From NCBI GenBank assembly GCA_030612725.1, contig JAUWNJ010000012.1, positions 29,452 to 93,451 of the forward strand: DNA of 64,000 nucleotides. The letters run 5' to 3'. Made by a program: the position numbers and the translations under genes. The notes under the pieces are model-generated. The model made no database searches, was not told where the DNA came from, and saw nothing but the letters and a program-made list of their open reading frames with translations. The DNA comes from Planctomycetales bacterium (lineage in GTDB: Bacteria > Planctomycetota > Phycisphaerae > SM23-33). Below are positions 16,172 to 25,605 of this stretch, one piece after another; the stretch's first letter is position 1; every line of letters starts with the position of its first letter.

Positions 16172-16458
16172 AGGCTGACCGCTTCTTTCAGCACTGCTTC
16201 GCGGATATACGGGCTGATTGCCGTTTCGGTAACGACATCCACTTCGCATCCGAGCAGGTCTTCCAGGTCCTGCTTAATCGCAATAATATCCAGCAGCGAA
16301 TAACCCGGTTTCAGTTTGACCAGGACGTCAAGGTCGCTATCAGCGTCGCTCTGCCCACGCGCCACCGAACCGAATACGCGAATGTCCTGCACGCCGTACT
16401 CGGCGACGATTCGCAATATATCCTCACGCTTGCTTTTGATTTCTTTGCCTATGTCCAT
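16168..16458 (-). CDS. MNT-type minimal nucleotidyltransferase
   Basis: The 96-aa protein has the polymerase-beta-like motif: GS followed ten residues later by DxD (GSVARGQSDADSDLDVLV). It ends with a third acidic segment, CEVDVV. Free-standing proteins of this type usually pair with a HEPN (DUF86) toxin and neutralise it by AMP transfer. Here no HEPN gene is adjacent; the next gene is the hybrid kinase, whose start overlaps this stop by four bases. ATG 16458 (MDIGKEI) is preferred to the GTG/ATG three codons earlier. Confidence 0.88.
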   Translation of the reverse strand: MDIGKEIKSKREDILRIVAEYGVQDIRVFGSVARGQSDADSDLDVLVKLKPGYSLLDIIAIKQDLEDLLGCEVDVVTETAISPYIREAVLKEAVSL

Positions 16459-16485
16459 GACCACCAAACCTCATTTCCGAATTCT

Positions 16486-17313
16486 TCACCTGTTATTATT
16501 CCGTGCCGCCCGGAAGATAGCAAGGCAACGCCGCAGTAGCGGTTCCATTTCGTCCAGAGGCCACTGGCTGGCGGCGTCGGAAGCGGCATTGTCGGGGTCT
16601 GGATGAGTTTCGATAAACAGCGCGTCGGCTCCGGCAGCGACCGCGGCGGCGGAAAGGGTCGGAACGAACTGCCTCTGCCCGCCGGTGATGCTACCGCTGC
16701 CGGGCTGTTGAATCGAATGGGTCGCGTCGAAAACCACCGGAGCGAATTCACGCATGATGGGAATCGCCCTCATATCGTTAACCAGAAGGTCATACCCGAA
16801 GGTCGTGCCACGGTCGGTCAGCATGACATTCTCATTTCCGGTTGAGCGGACCTTCCCGGCTGCGAAACGCATATTCCCCGGCGACATGAACTGCCCCTTC
16901 TTGACATTGACAGCCTTGCCTGTCTTACCGGCGGCGACGAGTAAATCCGTCTGGCGACACAGGAAGGCGGGAATCTGGAGACAGTCGATCACCTCGCCGG
17001 CAACTGACGCCTGTCCGGCGTCATGCACGTCTGAAATCACCGGAACGCCGATTTTTTCACGTACGCTCGCCAACCATTCCAGTCCCTTTTCCAGTCCGGG
17101 TCCGCGCGGACTTTCGACGGCGGTGCGATTGGCTTTGTCGTAACTGGCCTTGAATATGTAACCGATTTCCAGCCCCCGGCAGAGAGCATCCAGTTTCTCT
17201 GCCACTTTCAGGCAAAGGTCAAGACTTTCGGCCAGGCATGGTCCGGCAATTAGGACCAGATGTCCTTCACCGACTGTAACGGGGCCGATTTGACATTGTG
17301 GTATCTTGTTCAT
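16486..17313 (-). CDS. kdsA: 3-deoxy-8-phosphooctulonate (KDO-8-P) synthase
   Basis: It condenses arabinose 5-phosphate with phosphoenolpyruvate for the KDO of lipopolysaccharide. The 275-aa length fits the family. Signatures are IAGPCLAES, FKASYDKANRT, PVISDVHD, LQIPAFLCRQTDLL, NVKKGQFMSP, TDRGTTFGYD, VVFDATHS and ETHPDPDNA. ATG 17313 is chosen (MNKIPQCQIG), because it overlaps the stop of the lipid-kinase-like gene as ATGA; the open frame above is a shadow. It indicates an LPS-type outer membrane. Confidence 0.97.
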   Translation of the reverse strand: MNKIPQCQIGPVTVGEGHLVLIAGPCLAESLDLCLKVAEKLDALCRGLEIGYIFKASYDKANRTAVESPRGPGLEKGLEWLASVREKIGVPVISDVHDAGQASVAGEVIDCLQIPAFLCRQTDLLVAAGKTGKAVNVKKGQFMSPGNMRFAAGKVRSTGNENVMLTDRGTTFGYDLLVNDMRAIPIMREFAPVVFDATHSIQQPGSGSITGGQRQFVPTLSAAAVAAGADALFIETHPDPDNAASDAASQWPLDEMEPLLRRCLAIFRAARNNNR

Positions 17314-18227
17314 AGAGGCAGTTCTCCTCGCCAGGGCCAGAGACCATGGGTTACTCGCGGCGGCGGAACCAACAGGCGGAGTTTGCCCGGATGGACGCTT
17401 ATATCCAACGGGCAATCCGGTCCAACGTCTCCGTCAGCCTGACTGACGGTAGGTCTGTCGGTCTCGATTCTTACGTGGCGGAACTGGCGATATATCACGT
17501 TACCCTTAAGAGGATGTCGGCGAAGCAGCGCCCAGGCTGCGTGAAGAACAAGGGCGGTCTGCTCCTGGCAGGAAAAAACCACCAGGTCAAGCAACCCGTC
17601 GTTGTAATCGGCGTCCCGGCAGATTCTAAGCCCCACTGCGTACCGCGAGATGTTCCCGACAAATGCCATTCCAAAGTCGTCAAAAACCTCCTCTCCGTCG
17701 GCGATTATGCGAAGCCTGGGATAATCGTGCTCCCAGAATGTCCGCCAGATAGGCCAGAAGTAACTCAGGTGCGTGATATGCCCTCTGCGAACCGTCGCCA
17801 ACCGTCGAACCACCTCACCGTCGAACCCGATCCCCATAATGAGCAGGAAATCCTGACCGTTGACGATTCCGAGATCACATTCAACGGTGCATCCGCCGGC
17901 GACAATCTCGGCGAGCCGCTGCGGATGGGCGGGTATGCGAAGTTCCTTGGCAAGGAGGTTTTCCGTCCCAACCGGGCAGGCCAGAAGCGGAACGCTCGAA
18001 CCGACCAGCCCTGACGCAATCTCGCGGGCGGTCCCGTCGCCACCCCATGAAACTATCAGGTCGGCTTCATCACGCACTGAAGCGGCGTAGCGGGTAGCGT
18101 CGGCGGGACCGGTGGTGCGATATTCTATCATCGACCTGCCCTGCGCCTGCATGGCTGCGCGGAACTCAGCCAGCGCGCTGCGCTTAAGTCCGCTCCCGCT
18201 TCGTGGATTGATTATCAAATGTGTCAT
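17310..18227 (-). CDS. Diacylglycerol/sphingosine kinase-like lipid kinase (YegS/DgkB type)
   Basis: The 305-aa protein has the diacylglycerol kinase catalytic domain: the opening strand HLIINPRSGSG, the nucleotide-binding SWGGDGTAREIASGL, CPVGTENLLAKEL (family: PxGTxNxxA), and GIGFDGEVV. The C-terminal beta domain carries NDGLLDLVVF. Members phosphorylate diacylglycerol or related lipids. The neighbour kdsA overlaps it by four bases, hinting at an envelope-lipid role. The exact substrate is not determinable. Confidence 0.9.
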   Translation of the reverse strand: MTHLIINPRSGSGLKRSALAEFRAAMQAQGRSMIEYRTTGPADATRYAASVRDEADLIVSWGGDGTAREIASGLVGSSVPLLACPVGTENLLAKELRIPAHPQRLAEIVAGGCTVECDLGIVNGQDFLLIMGIGFDGEVVRRLATVRRGHITHLSYFWPIWRTFWEHDYPRLRIIADGEEVFDDFGMAFVGNISRYAVGLRICRDADYNDGLLDLVVFSCQEQTALVLHAAWALLRRHPLKGNVIYRQFRHVRIETDRPTVSQADGDVGPDCPLDISVHPGKLRLLVPPPRVTHGLWPWRGELPL

Positions 18228-18529
18228 AGTGATTCAGCGTTCAGCGTTCAGCAATCAGCAATCAGCAATCAGCAAAAGCGTACAGGGAGAAGAAACGGAT
18301 TAGCGTTCCACGTAGTGGTGCTACGCACAGCATTCTCTTTTATCTTTTGCTGACTGCTGACCGCTGATCGCTGATCGCTTTGATGTTTCATACAGAGCCT
18401 GATCTTTCACGCCGCTCTTGAAATCTGACGCGGCTTGCCTATAATACCAACTCCCTTGCAATTGGGCAAAGGGCATCGGGCATAAGCATAAACGAAAATC
18501 CGCTTTTGATCAGAAGCAGGAGAGTATCC
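18228..18529. other. Intergenic region with inverted CAGCAAT/CAGCGTT heptamer repeats
   Basis: Left arm 18235-18278 is six CAGCGTT/CAGCAAT heptamers ending AGCAAAAG. Right arm 18344-18380 is the inverted counterpart, beginning CTTTTGCTGAC. The loop has a small CGTAGTGGTGCTACG hairpin. The rest, up to the TPR gene, may hold its promoter, but no clear sigma-70 boxes are seen. Confidence 0.75.
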
Positions 18530-19888
18530 ATGAATACTGTTACAGAACTGAAACAGATAATAAACAAGGAAGCCTGGACACAGGAAGATTGTCTTCAGAT
18601 CCAGGAAGTGATGACGAATGTCAAAGAACCTGTGAAGAAATTCCGCAGCGCTGTCGCCGAGATGGAAACGAACAATCCCACACCATCCGGCGCCGTTGCC
18701 GTAAAACTGGGTATCGCATACTACATGCTCTGCCGATTCAACAAGGCCGTCGAACTACTGTCCGAAGGTACCGACAACAAGGAACGCCGGTTCTACCAGG
18801 CACTTTGCTATAAACATCTCCGCCAGTGGGACAACGCCATCGAAGCCCTTGGTCTCGCCGAGGACCGTGGATGGGACCCCAAAGAAGTAACGCTGGAAAC
18901 TGCCGAGGTGCAGTGCCTTGCCGGCGACGCCGCGACATCGGCACGGACAATCGAACGCTTCGCAAAATCAAGCCAGGAAGACGCCAACTGGCATCACGTC
19001 GTCGGTATGATCGCCGAAATGCAGGGCGATTACGACATGTCCATTCAGTCATACGAAAAGGCGCGGGAAATTCAACCGAAGCATCCGGGCGCTACTTTCC
19101 GCATGGCCTACTATTACGACCTGCACGGAGACACCGAAGCGGCAATGCAACTTTATCTGGAATGCGTCAGCAAAAGCGAGACCGCTGAGGACGAATCCGC
19201 CAAATCTGGGCCACAACCGGTTCACGCCAACGCGCTGCTGAACCTGGCTGTACTGTACGAGGACGCCGGACAATACGAGAAAGCCGAACATTGCCTGCGA
19301 CGAATCCTGGCGTGTAATCCCAACCACCCGCGAGCGCAATTATTCCTCAAGGACATAAATGCTTCCAGGACAATGGTCTTCGACGAAGACGAAGCAAAAC
19401 GCCGCGCTCGACGCAACGACCTGCTGGCAATTTCCGTTACCGATTTTGAATTATCAGTTCGCGCACGAAACTGCCTCAAAAAAATGAATATCCGAACGCT
19501 CGGCGACCTGCTGAATGTTACAGAGGCGGAACTATTGTTGTATAAAAACTTCGGCGAAACATCGCTGGCGGAAATCAAGACGATGCTGGCGACGAAAAAT
19601 CTGAGCGTCGGGCAGATGCGCGAAACGGAAAACGCCGAAGCAACGGAAGAAGACAATACCGGACCGACGGTCGGTGACGAAGGCGTCCTGGCAACCCCGC
19701 TGGCGCAAATAGAACTTCCAGTCCGTGTACGAAAAGTGCTCGACCGACTGAAAATCAACACCCTGGGCGAACTCGCCGCAAAAACTGAACCGGAACTAAT
19801 GGCCTGCCAAAACTTCGGAAAAACTTCCGTAGATGAAGTCAAACTACGATTGAAAGAATACGGCCTGTCCCTGCGGGAAATATCCTGA
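18530..19888 (+). CDS. TPR protein with two RNA polymerase alpha-CTD-like domains
   Basis: The 452-aa cytoplasmic protein has a TPR region (roughly residues 60-275, including PSGAVAVKLGIAYYMLCRF and the ALLNLAVLYEDAGQYEKAE repeat). Then follow two copies of the RNA polymerase alpha C-terminal (helix-hairpin-helix) domain: one around LSVRARNCLKKMNIRTLGDL with NFGETSLAEI, and one around LPVRVRKVLDRLKINTLGEL with NFGKTSVDEV. In RNA polymerase that fold binds UP-element DNA and activators. A free protein with two copies plus TPRs could act as a polymerase-associated or DNA-binding scaffold (inference). ATG 18530 is chosen because AGGAG lies just upstream. Similar TPR-alphaCTD proteins are known from planctomycetes. 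Confidence 0.88.
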   Translation: MNTVTELKQIINKEAWTQEDCLQIQEVMTNVKEPVKKFRSAVAEMETNNPTPSGAVAVKLGIAYYMLCRFNKAVELLSEGTDNKERRFYQALCYKHLRQWDNAIEALGLAEDRGWDPKEVTLETAEVQCLAGDAATSARTIERFAKSSQEDANWHHVVGMIAEMQGDYDMSIQSYEKAREIQPKHPGATFRMAYYYDLHGDTEAAMQLYLECVSKSETAEDESAKSGPQPVHANALLNLAVLYEDAGQYEKAEHCLRRILACNPNHPRAQLFLKDINASRTMVFDEDEAKRRARRNDLLAISVTDFELSVRARNCLKKMNIRTLGDLLNVTEAELLLYKNFGETSLAEIKTMLATKNLSVGQMRETENAEATEEDNTGPTVGDEGVLATPLAQIELPVRVRKVLDRLKINTLGELAAKTEPELMACQNFGKTSVDEVKLRLKEYGLSLREIS

Positions 19889-20016
19889 ACGGAAAATGCT
19901 AAATACCAAATAATCAATAATAAACTGCAAAACCGTTAGGCCTGAAGAGATAAGCATCCGCTGGCCAACCTTCGTTATTTAACATTTGGCATTTAACATT
20001 TATTTAGGATTACTCA

Positions 20017-21297
20017 ATGCCTGACCGTCGGCGCTATTTTACCAGATACATTCCGGTAGCCGTCGTGCTCTTATTGACGGGGGTGCTGACCGTTTCGTGC
20101 TACCACTGCAGCAGCACGCCAAAACCGGAACCCGCGCTTCCGGCGGGAGTCCCGATTGTCCGCGTGCTGATATCCAGGTCCGTAGAGTCTGTCAACATCG
20201 GAACCACAGGCCCATACGAAATTCACGCCGACGGCTCCGTTGTCGCCAGGTCGATGAGTTCGTTGCCGGAAGGAAAGTTGTCCCGCAGGGATGGGCGATG
20301 GAGCCTTCACGCAGCCAAATACACTGCCGACGAATTGACCATCGTCGCTGTCGGACAATCGTGCGTTCGCGTCGGTTCCGGTTTATACCGCTCAAAGGTC
20401 GTTTTCAACGCAGACGCGGTTCGACCAGGCTCACCAAAATCCGGCGGCGGAATGTTGGCTGTCAACCATCTGGATATGGAGAGTTACCTCACCGGCGTAC
20501 TCGCACGGGAACTCTATAAATCATGGCACATCAGTGCATACCGGGCACAGGCCATCGCAGCCAGGACATACGCCTTTTACGAGATAAGAACATTCGGACA
20601 GACGCACCGCTACGACCTTCGTTCCGACCAGTCCTCGCAGGTGTACGGCGGTTTTTCAGCAGAGACCGATAAGGCCAGACGGGCAGTCGAAACCACGCGC
20701 GGAATCGTTATGGCCATCGGACCCGAAGGAAACGAAAGGGTTTTCAAGGCCTATTATTCCTCATGCTGCGGCGGGATGACAAACAGCGCATACGTCCTTT
20801 CAGGACCACCGATAACATCGGGACCGCTGGCGGGCGGACAGAAATGCGACGACTGCAAAGCATCCAGCCGATACCGTTGGCCGGCGGTAACAGTACCTAA
20901 AAAAATCATCTTTCGCGCCTTGAGCAAACGATACAAACAAATCGCCGATCTCGGCGAACTCAAAACCATCGAGTCAGTCAAAGAGGCTGGGGCGGACGAC
21001 GCTTTTCCCCGGACGGTGTGGATTAACGTCGTCGGGACCAATGGGAAGAAGGTCCGCATCCGGGCAGAGGATTTGCGTATTTCGTTGCTGCGCGACGGGC
21101 AGACCCAAGGCCTGTACAGTATGAACTGCCGAATCCGCGACACCGGCGAAGCGGTCGTCTTTGATCGCGGGCGAGGCTTCGGACACGGGGTGGGACTCTG
21201 CCAATGGGGCGCTCAGGGCAAAGCGATTCGAGGATGCTCCGTACAGGAAATACTCCAGTCTTACTACCCCGGAGCAAAACTCTTCAGAGCGTATTGA
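20017..21297 (+). CDS. SpoIID/LytB-domain lipoprotein (amidase enhancer-like)
   Basis: The 426-aa protein has an N-terminal signal with a possible lipobox (TVSC, Cys28). The SpoIID domain spans about 145-425, with NHLDMESYLTGVLARE, AYRAQAIAARTYA, DQSSQVYGG, FKAYYSSCCGGMTNSAYV and the terminal GFGHGVGLCQWGAQGKA. SpoIID enzymes are lytic transglycosylases or amidase enhancers that act on denuded peptidoglycan. Conserved glutamates (LARE) fit the catalytic position. It ends 88 bp from the convergent heparinase gene. Confidence 0.92.
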   Translation: MPDRRRYFTRYIPVAVVLLLTGVLTVSCYHCSSTPKPEPALPAGVPIVRVLISRSVESVNIGTTGPYEIHADGSVVARSMSSLPEGKLSRRDGRWSLHAAKYTADELTIVAVGQSCVRVGSGLYRSKVVFNADAVRPGSPKSGGGMLAVNHLDMESYLTGVLARELYKSWHISAYRAQAIAARTYAFYEIRTFGQTHRYDLRSDQSSQVYGGFSAETDKARRAVETTRGIVMAIGPEGNERVFKAYYSSCCGGMTNSAYVLSGPPITSGPLAGGQKCDDCKASSRYRWPAVTVPKKIIFRALSKRYKQIADLGELKTIESVKEAGADDAFPRTVWINVVGTNGKKVRIRAEDLRISLLRDGQTQGLYSMNCRIRDTGEAVVFDRGRGFGHGVGLCQWGAQGKAIRGCSVQEILQSYYPGAKLFRAY

Positions 21298-21385
21298 ACA
21301 ACTCGTAGGCCGGGACGAAGCACAGCAGAGTCCCGGCAATTCTAAAAAAGGTGGGACTGCGTTTCACTCCGTCCGGAGCCTACTG

Positions 21386-23329
21386 CTATCGAATCCAGGC
21401 CTTCTTGTTTTTCAGGTCGTAGCCGATGCGAGCGGTAACGGCTCCGACAGTAACGTCCAGTTCGATCCGGCCTGCCCCGGGAGCGGGTGAGCCGACCAGC
21501 GAAATCTTTGTTTCGGGAACCTTCCCTTCATACGGCACGACGAGCGTAACGAATCTTACCGCCGGGGTTCCCGACGTCTTATTGATGCGGAAGCGGAAGG
21601 CTGGACGAGGCTGCTTCTGACCGTATTTGAACGAGACCTGGCCATTTTCCTTCCGCAGGACCATAGCCTTCTGCGCCAGGCTGCGGATCAGAACGTTGGA
21701 ACCCTTCTTGAAATCGGTGCGAACCGAAGGCAAAGCCCTGTCAAACACAGCCTGACTGGGAGCGAGTTGGAAATGCAAATCAACGTCCCCGCCGGCCTTG
21801 CCGATGGCCTCATCAACAAGGACGAAGAATTTTTTCTTCACGAACAGGACGGCCCGGCGGTGGGTCAGGTTCTTGTAACTGCCGTTCTCAACTACCAGTA
21901 CATCCAGGTTTTTTCCGGGTTTCCAAAGTCGCAGAGCCGGCTTATAGTCGCTATTTTTCCCGTCGAGCGTGAGCGTCTGGTGGACGCGGGTCTGTTTGAA
22001 CCATTTCCGCCCTGCCGGGTCGCCGTGGTAGATGTAAGTACCCGAATCCGGCATGAGACGGCGCCCGGCTGCGTACAGTTCAAACGTGCCGTTGTCGGGT
22101 TGGCAGTGCCAGAAAGGCCCAGGCCCACACTTGAGGATAAGGCAGACGGCCTTTTCGTCCCATCCGCTGCGCATCGAGTAGAATCCGCTGTCGGTCAAGG
22201 CGTAGGCGGTCTGTTTTGGCTTTGTGCCTTCCTTACCGGCAGTGGCGACGTACAGAAAATCCCTTCGTCCGAAGACGCCGGCCCATTTGGTCAGCACCGA
22301 CCGGACACGCACCGGGCTGGTCGTGTCGCCGAACTGGGCGCTCGAGCCGTCCGGCAGACCTAGTTTCATCAGCACCTCGCACATCTTCTCCAGCCGATTG
22401 GCGTACTCGCTTCCGAAGGCCTTTTCCAGCCCATTCATTTTCGCCAGTTCCCACGTCTGCGCGAACCAGCGTATACACCCGGCGTGGTAGCCAAGCGTCT
22501 GCTCGACCTGGTGTCCATCGGGTCTGACCTGCTTTTTTATCTCGGCGTTGAGGTGACGGATGGACTTGTCTCGCCATTTCTTCGCATCCTTGAACTCCGG
22601 GAACATTATTGCGATGAAGGCGGCGCCCTCCGCCTCCATCAGCCCGTGGTTCTCCGGCGTGAATCGCTCAACCAGGAAGGAGGCATGGTCATGGCAACTA
22701 TTCAGGAAGGCCACCAGCACTTCGGGCGTGAAGGACGGGGAGTCCAGGAAACGCTGGTAAAGCCCCATCCAGGCATGGCCTCGGATACCGGCCTCGATCC
22801 GCCGCCAGGCGAATTTGTGTTTGTCGTCGCGCGGGTTCTTGTGAACCCAATCCTGTAACTGTGCGAACCACTCGCTGGCGTATTTTTCGTCGCCCGTATG
22901 CCAGTATGCCCGCGCCATGGCGTCCCAGAAGTACATCCGATGCAACTGCCAAATCCACTCGTGGTCAGGAACGGGATTGGTGGACCAGTCGATGTCCTTT
23001 CCGACAAAGTGCGGCGGATAACTGGACTGGGTTATAAAGACATGCTTAAGGGCGTCGTTGGCAATCTTGATGTCACGGGCGATGGCGTATTTGCTGCGGG
23101 ATTTCTTCCTGTCGGCGCGGTTGACGGGGTGCTTGACCGACTTCCGCGCGCGGTAATAGGCCAGAAGTTCCTTCGCCGCCTTGGCAGGGTTGTCGGCCGA
23201 TGCCTTGACCTTTTCCAATCCCGGGCGATTCAGGTCCAGACGTTTCAGCAGGGTATTAGTCGAATCTTCCATTTGCGGCGCTCCTGATAGAACCATCGTG
23301 GTGAAAAACAAAATCACATGGGTAGTCAT
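21386..23329 (-). CDS. Secreted heparinase II/III-family polysaccharide lyase
   Basis: The 647-aa protein has a hydrophobic N-terminus that looks like a signal peptide ending near residue 17. An alpha-helical toroid N-terminal region follows (about 50-340), with WIWQLHRMYFWDAMARAYW, ENHGLMEAEGAAFIA and QVRPDGHQVEQTLGYHAG, which contains family active-site residues. The beta-sheet heparinase C-terminal half follows, with YALTDSGFYSMRSGWD and a metal-site-like FWHCQPDNGTFELYAAGRRL. Such enzymes cleave uronic-acid-containing polysaccharides by beta-elimination; the actual polymer is unknown. It is probably periplasmic. Confidence 0.92.
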   Translation of the reverse strand: MTTHVILFFTTMVLSGAPQMEDSTNTLLKRLDLNRPGLEKVKASADNPAKAAKELLAYYRARKSVKHPVNRADRKKSRSKYAIARDIKIANDALKHVFITQSSYPPHFVGKDIDWSTNPVPDHEWIWQLHRMYFWDAMARAYWHTGDEKYASEWFAQLQDWVHKNPRDDKHKFAWRRIEAGIRGHAWMGLYQRFLDSPSFTPEVLVAFLNSCHDHASFLVERFTPENHGLMEAEGAAFIAIMFPEFKDAKKWRDKSIRHLNAEIKKQVRPDGHQVEQTLGYHAGCIRWFAQTWELAKMNGLEKAFGSEYANRLEKMCEVLMKLGLPDGSSAQFGDTTSPVRVRSVLTKWAGVFGRRDFLYVATAGKEGTKPKQTAYALTDSGFYSMRSGWDEKAVCLILKCGPGPFWHCQPDNGTFELYAAGRRLMPDSGTYIYHGDPAGRKWFKQTRVHQTLTLDGKNSDYKPALRLWKPGKNLDVLVVENGSYKNLTHRRAVLFVKKKFFVLVDEAIGKAGGDVDLHFQLAPSQAVFDRALPSVRTDFKKGSNVLIRSLAQKAMVLRKENGQVSFKYGQKQPRPAFRFRINKTSGTPAVRFVTLVVPYEGKVPETKISLVGSPAPGAGRIELDVTVGAVTARIGYDLKNKKAWIR

Positions 23330-23395
23330 AACTCGCTCCAGGCAAATAAAGGCGGGCCTCGCTCAACGAAGTGGTCTGCGACCGCTCGGCCCAGC

Positions 23396-24751
23396 CTACC
23401 GTACCTTTGGTTTTACTGACTTGTTCAGTTCTTTCAGTGCATCGATTCCGGCTTCTTTGAGCCTGTCGCGGCGAGGTCTTTGCCCGCGCTTGGGTTTGGG
23501 GGTTTTACGCTCGGCGAAAAGCCTCGCGACCACCTTCGTCTCGTCGATGCGCACCCGGCATCGCCCTAGATTGCGAACGGCGGCGACGCGATTCGACCAC
23601 AACACCTCTGTCGTCCTCTTCCTGCGATTATCAAAATCAGCGTTGGCAAGTTCGCCGAGAAGCACAATTTCATCGTCGGCGCTGAGCGGCATCCACCGGC
23701 CGACCTGTCGCCGGCCTATGCGGGGAATCTGAAAGTCTCGTTCCCTCGGAACGCGGGCGAGTACGGCGCATGGCCCGATGCCTCGGAAACCGCGAAGATG
23801 CTCCAGAAGCAGCACCCGCATCATCACAGGCTGGACCATCTCGACGTATTTTCGCCTCTCGGCGGCTTCGCGACCCGTTCGATAATCCTGCACGACGCCC
23901 TTTTGACTGACATATCGCACGACGCGAACGCTGTTCTTGAAGGCGGATACGGACGTAGCAGCCCGGACTATTGCTTCTGCTGCATCGGCCCGTTGCGTCT
24001 GGGCGAGCGTCGCGGCTATATCAAGCGCGTTAAAACCTTCGGGTTCGGCCAGTTTTTTGATGTATCCGGGGATGTTATCGGTGCCGATACCGGTGAAGTC
24101 CAATGCCGCCATCGCCCTCTCGGCTGCTGTGTTAAGCGGATCGTCAACGTCGCGGTGATCGACGCCGGCTGTGGCTGTGGCGCACCAGAACGCCGTCGCC
24201 GTCGGAGCGTGGAACAGGATCGCCCACGCATTGACCCGGCTGGAGCGGGAATAGACCACCTTTCCGGCAACCGTACGTCGTGAGCCGCGATGCGGAACCG
24301 GCTCATGGTGAAAACCTATCACCAGGACAAATTCGTAACCTTTCGGGAAACCCACTTTTGGCTGGACTTCTCTTTTGAGCGTATCGACCATGACGATTTT
24401 TTTTATCCCTGCCTTTTTCAGCGGTTCGACGACATTTTTCAGCAGTTCGTCCTTAACGCCGACAGGCCAGTAACTTTTTACCGATTCACCGCCGCCGAAG
24501 GGCGAACGGGCAAGGACAGCGACGGCCTTGGATTTTTTGTCGAATTTCGCCCACGCCCTGGCCGCCTCGCCGCCACGCTTGGCAGCCTGTGCGGGAAGCG
24601 TTACATATTCGACCTGAAACTTATAGAGAAATTCGACTCGCCCCTTTTCAACCTTGCGCACCTGCCGCAATGCCTTGACATCAGCGGGCGTAACGGCCAA
24701 GGTCGAACCGGTTAACACCAGTATCGAAAACAGCCCAACCAATCTTCTCAT
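23396..24751 (-). CDS. Secreted protein of unknown function
   Basis: The 451-aa protein begins MRRLVGLFSILVLTGSTLAV, a clear signal peptide. I do not recognise a family. The N-terminal part has mixed strands, including GYEFVLVIGFHHEPV, KVVYSRSSRVNAWAILFHAP and a small-residue-rich FWCATATAG. The C-terminal half is helical and rich in Arg and Lys, with hints of HEAT-like helices (EIVLLGELANADFDNRRKR...). It lies 67 bp after the heparinase start region on the same strand and may be co-transcribed with that gene. The C-terminus is strongly basic. Confidence 0.8.
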   Translation of the reverse strand: MRRLVGLFSILVLTGSTLAVTPADVKALRQVRKVEKGRVEFLYKFQVEYVTLPAQAAKRGGEAARAWAKFDKKSKAVAVLARSPFGGGESVKSYWPVGVKDELLKNVVEPLKKAGIKKIVMVDTLKREVQPKVGFPKGYEFVLVIGFHHEPVPHRGSRRTVAGKVVYSRSSRVNAWAILFHAPTATAFWCATATAGVDHRDVDDPLNTAAERAMAALDFTGIGTDNIPGYIKKLAEPEGFNALDIAATLAQTQRADAAEAIVRAATSVSAFKNSVRVVRYVSQKGVVQDYRTGREAAERRKYVEMVQPVMMRVLLLEHLRGFRGIGPCAVLARVPRERDFQIPRIGRRQVGRWMPLSADDEIVLLGELANADFDNRRKRTTEVLWSNRVAAVRNLGRCRVRIDETKVVARLFAERKTPKPKRGQRPRRDRLKEAGIDALKELNKSVKPKVR

Positions 24752-24902
24752 GGCGATTCTCCATTCTCACGGTAATCTGGTATTTGTCATGCCTCGCTAT
24801 GCGTAGCATCACTACGTGAAAGCGAACACGCCGGTTAATCGGTAAATCAATTCGGAGTTCCGTTCTTTCCGTTTTTCCCCAGTCCCCAGTCCCTTTCTTC
24901 AC

Positions 24903-25502
24903 TTACATTTTCCGGCGTTGGGTGATGGCGTCGGTGAGGATGCTTTTGTTTGCGTATTCGATCTGTCCGCCTGCCGGTAAGCCTCTTGCCAGGCGGGTAA
25001 TCTTTACGCCCGTGCCCTCCAGAGCGGCTGCGACATGCAGGGCTGTTCCGTCGCCGGCGACGTCGGGATTCGTCGCAAGCAGCACCTCGTCCACACCGCC
25101 TGCCCGCACGCGCTCGACCAAAGCGGCGATTGTCAAATCTTCCGGCTCGATGCCTTCCATCGGCGCGACGTGCCCCATCAGAACGTGATAAACCCCGCGA
25201 TACGCGCCGGTGGCTTCCAGTGCCAGCAGGTCCTTAGGCTGCTCGACCACGCAAATTGTCGATTTGTCGCGTCGGGGATCGGCGCATACGCCGCACAACT
25301 CGCTTTCAGCCAGATTAAAGCAGACGCTGCACGCGCGGATGTTAGTCTTAACGTCACGTATGGCGTCAGACAGAGCGAAAGCGCCTTTATCGTCGGTTTT
25401 GAGTATGTAAAACGCGATACGCTCAGCCGAGCGCGGGCCGATACCGGGTAGTTTGCCAAGTTCGCTTATCAGACGCTCGATTGTTTTGGAATAACCAGCC
25501 AT
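24903..25502 (-). CDS. recR: Recombination mediator RecR
   Basis: RecR works with RecO and RecF to load RecA on gapped DNA. The 199-aa length is standard. Features are the N-terminal helix-hairpin-helix LGKLPGIGPRSAERIAFYIL, the four-cysteine zinc finger CSVCFNLAESELCGVC, and the Toprim domain with CVVEQPKDLLALE and the DEVLLATNPDVAGDGTA acidic segment. It belongs to the conserved dnaX-ybaB-recR cluster, although ybaB lies 1.6 kb upstream here because of an inserted gene. Confidence 0.98.
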   Translation of the reverse strand: MAGYSKTIERLISELGKLPGIGPRSAERIAFYILKTDDKGAFALSDAIRDVKTNIRACSVCFNLAESELCGVCADPRRDKSTICVVEQPKDLLALEATGAYRGVYHVLMGHVAPMEGIEPEDLTIAALVERVRAGGVDEVLLATNPDVAGDGTALHVAAALEGTGVKITRLARGLPAGGQIEYANKSILTDAITQRRKM

Positions 25503-25518
25503 GTTAGTAATCCGTATC

Positions 25519-25605
25519 CAGTAGTCAGTAGTCAGTAGTCAGTAGTCAGTAAAAAACAGAAGAAAGATACCCGGCGCTCATCCTTTTCTTCTTTTCCTGA
25601 CTACT
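25519..25605. repeat. Inverted CAGTAGT heptamer repeat
   Basis: Five CAGTAGT heptamers run from 25519, followed by an AAAACAGAAGAAAG stretch. The inverted counterpart (TTTTCTTCTTTTCCTGACTACT) ends at about 25605 and overlaps the end of the next gene. The architecture resembles the other heptamer hairpins in this window. Confidence 0.75.

Noticed and set aside
12647..16249. Longer histidine-kinase start in the upstream frame
   Set aside because: The upstream extension overlaps the nucleotidyltransferase gene in another frame; the ATG at 16171 overlaps the preceding stop by four bases and opens a normal sensor.
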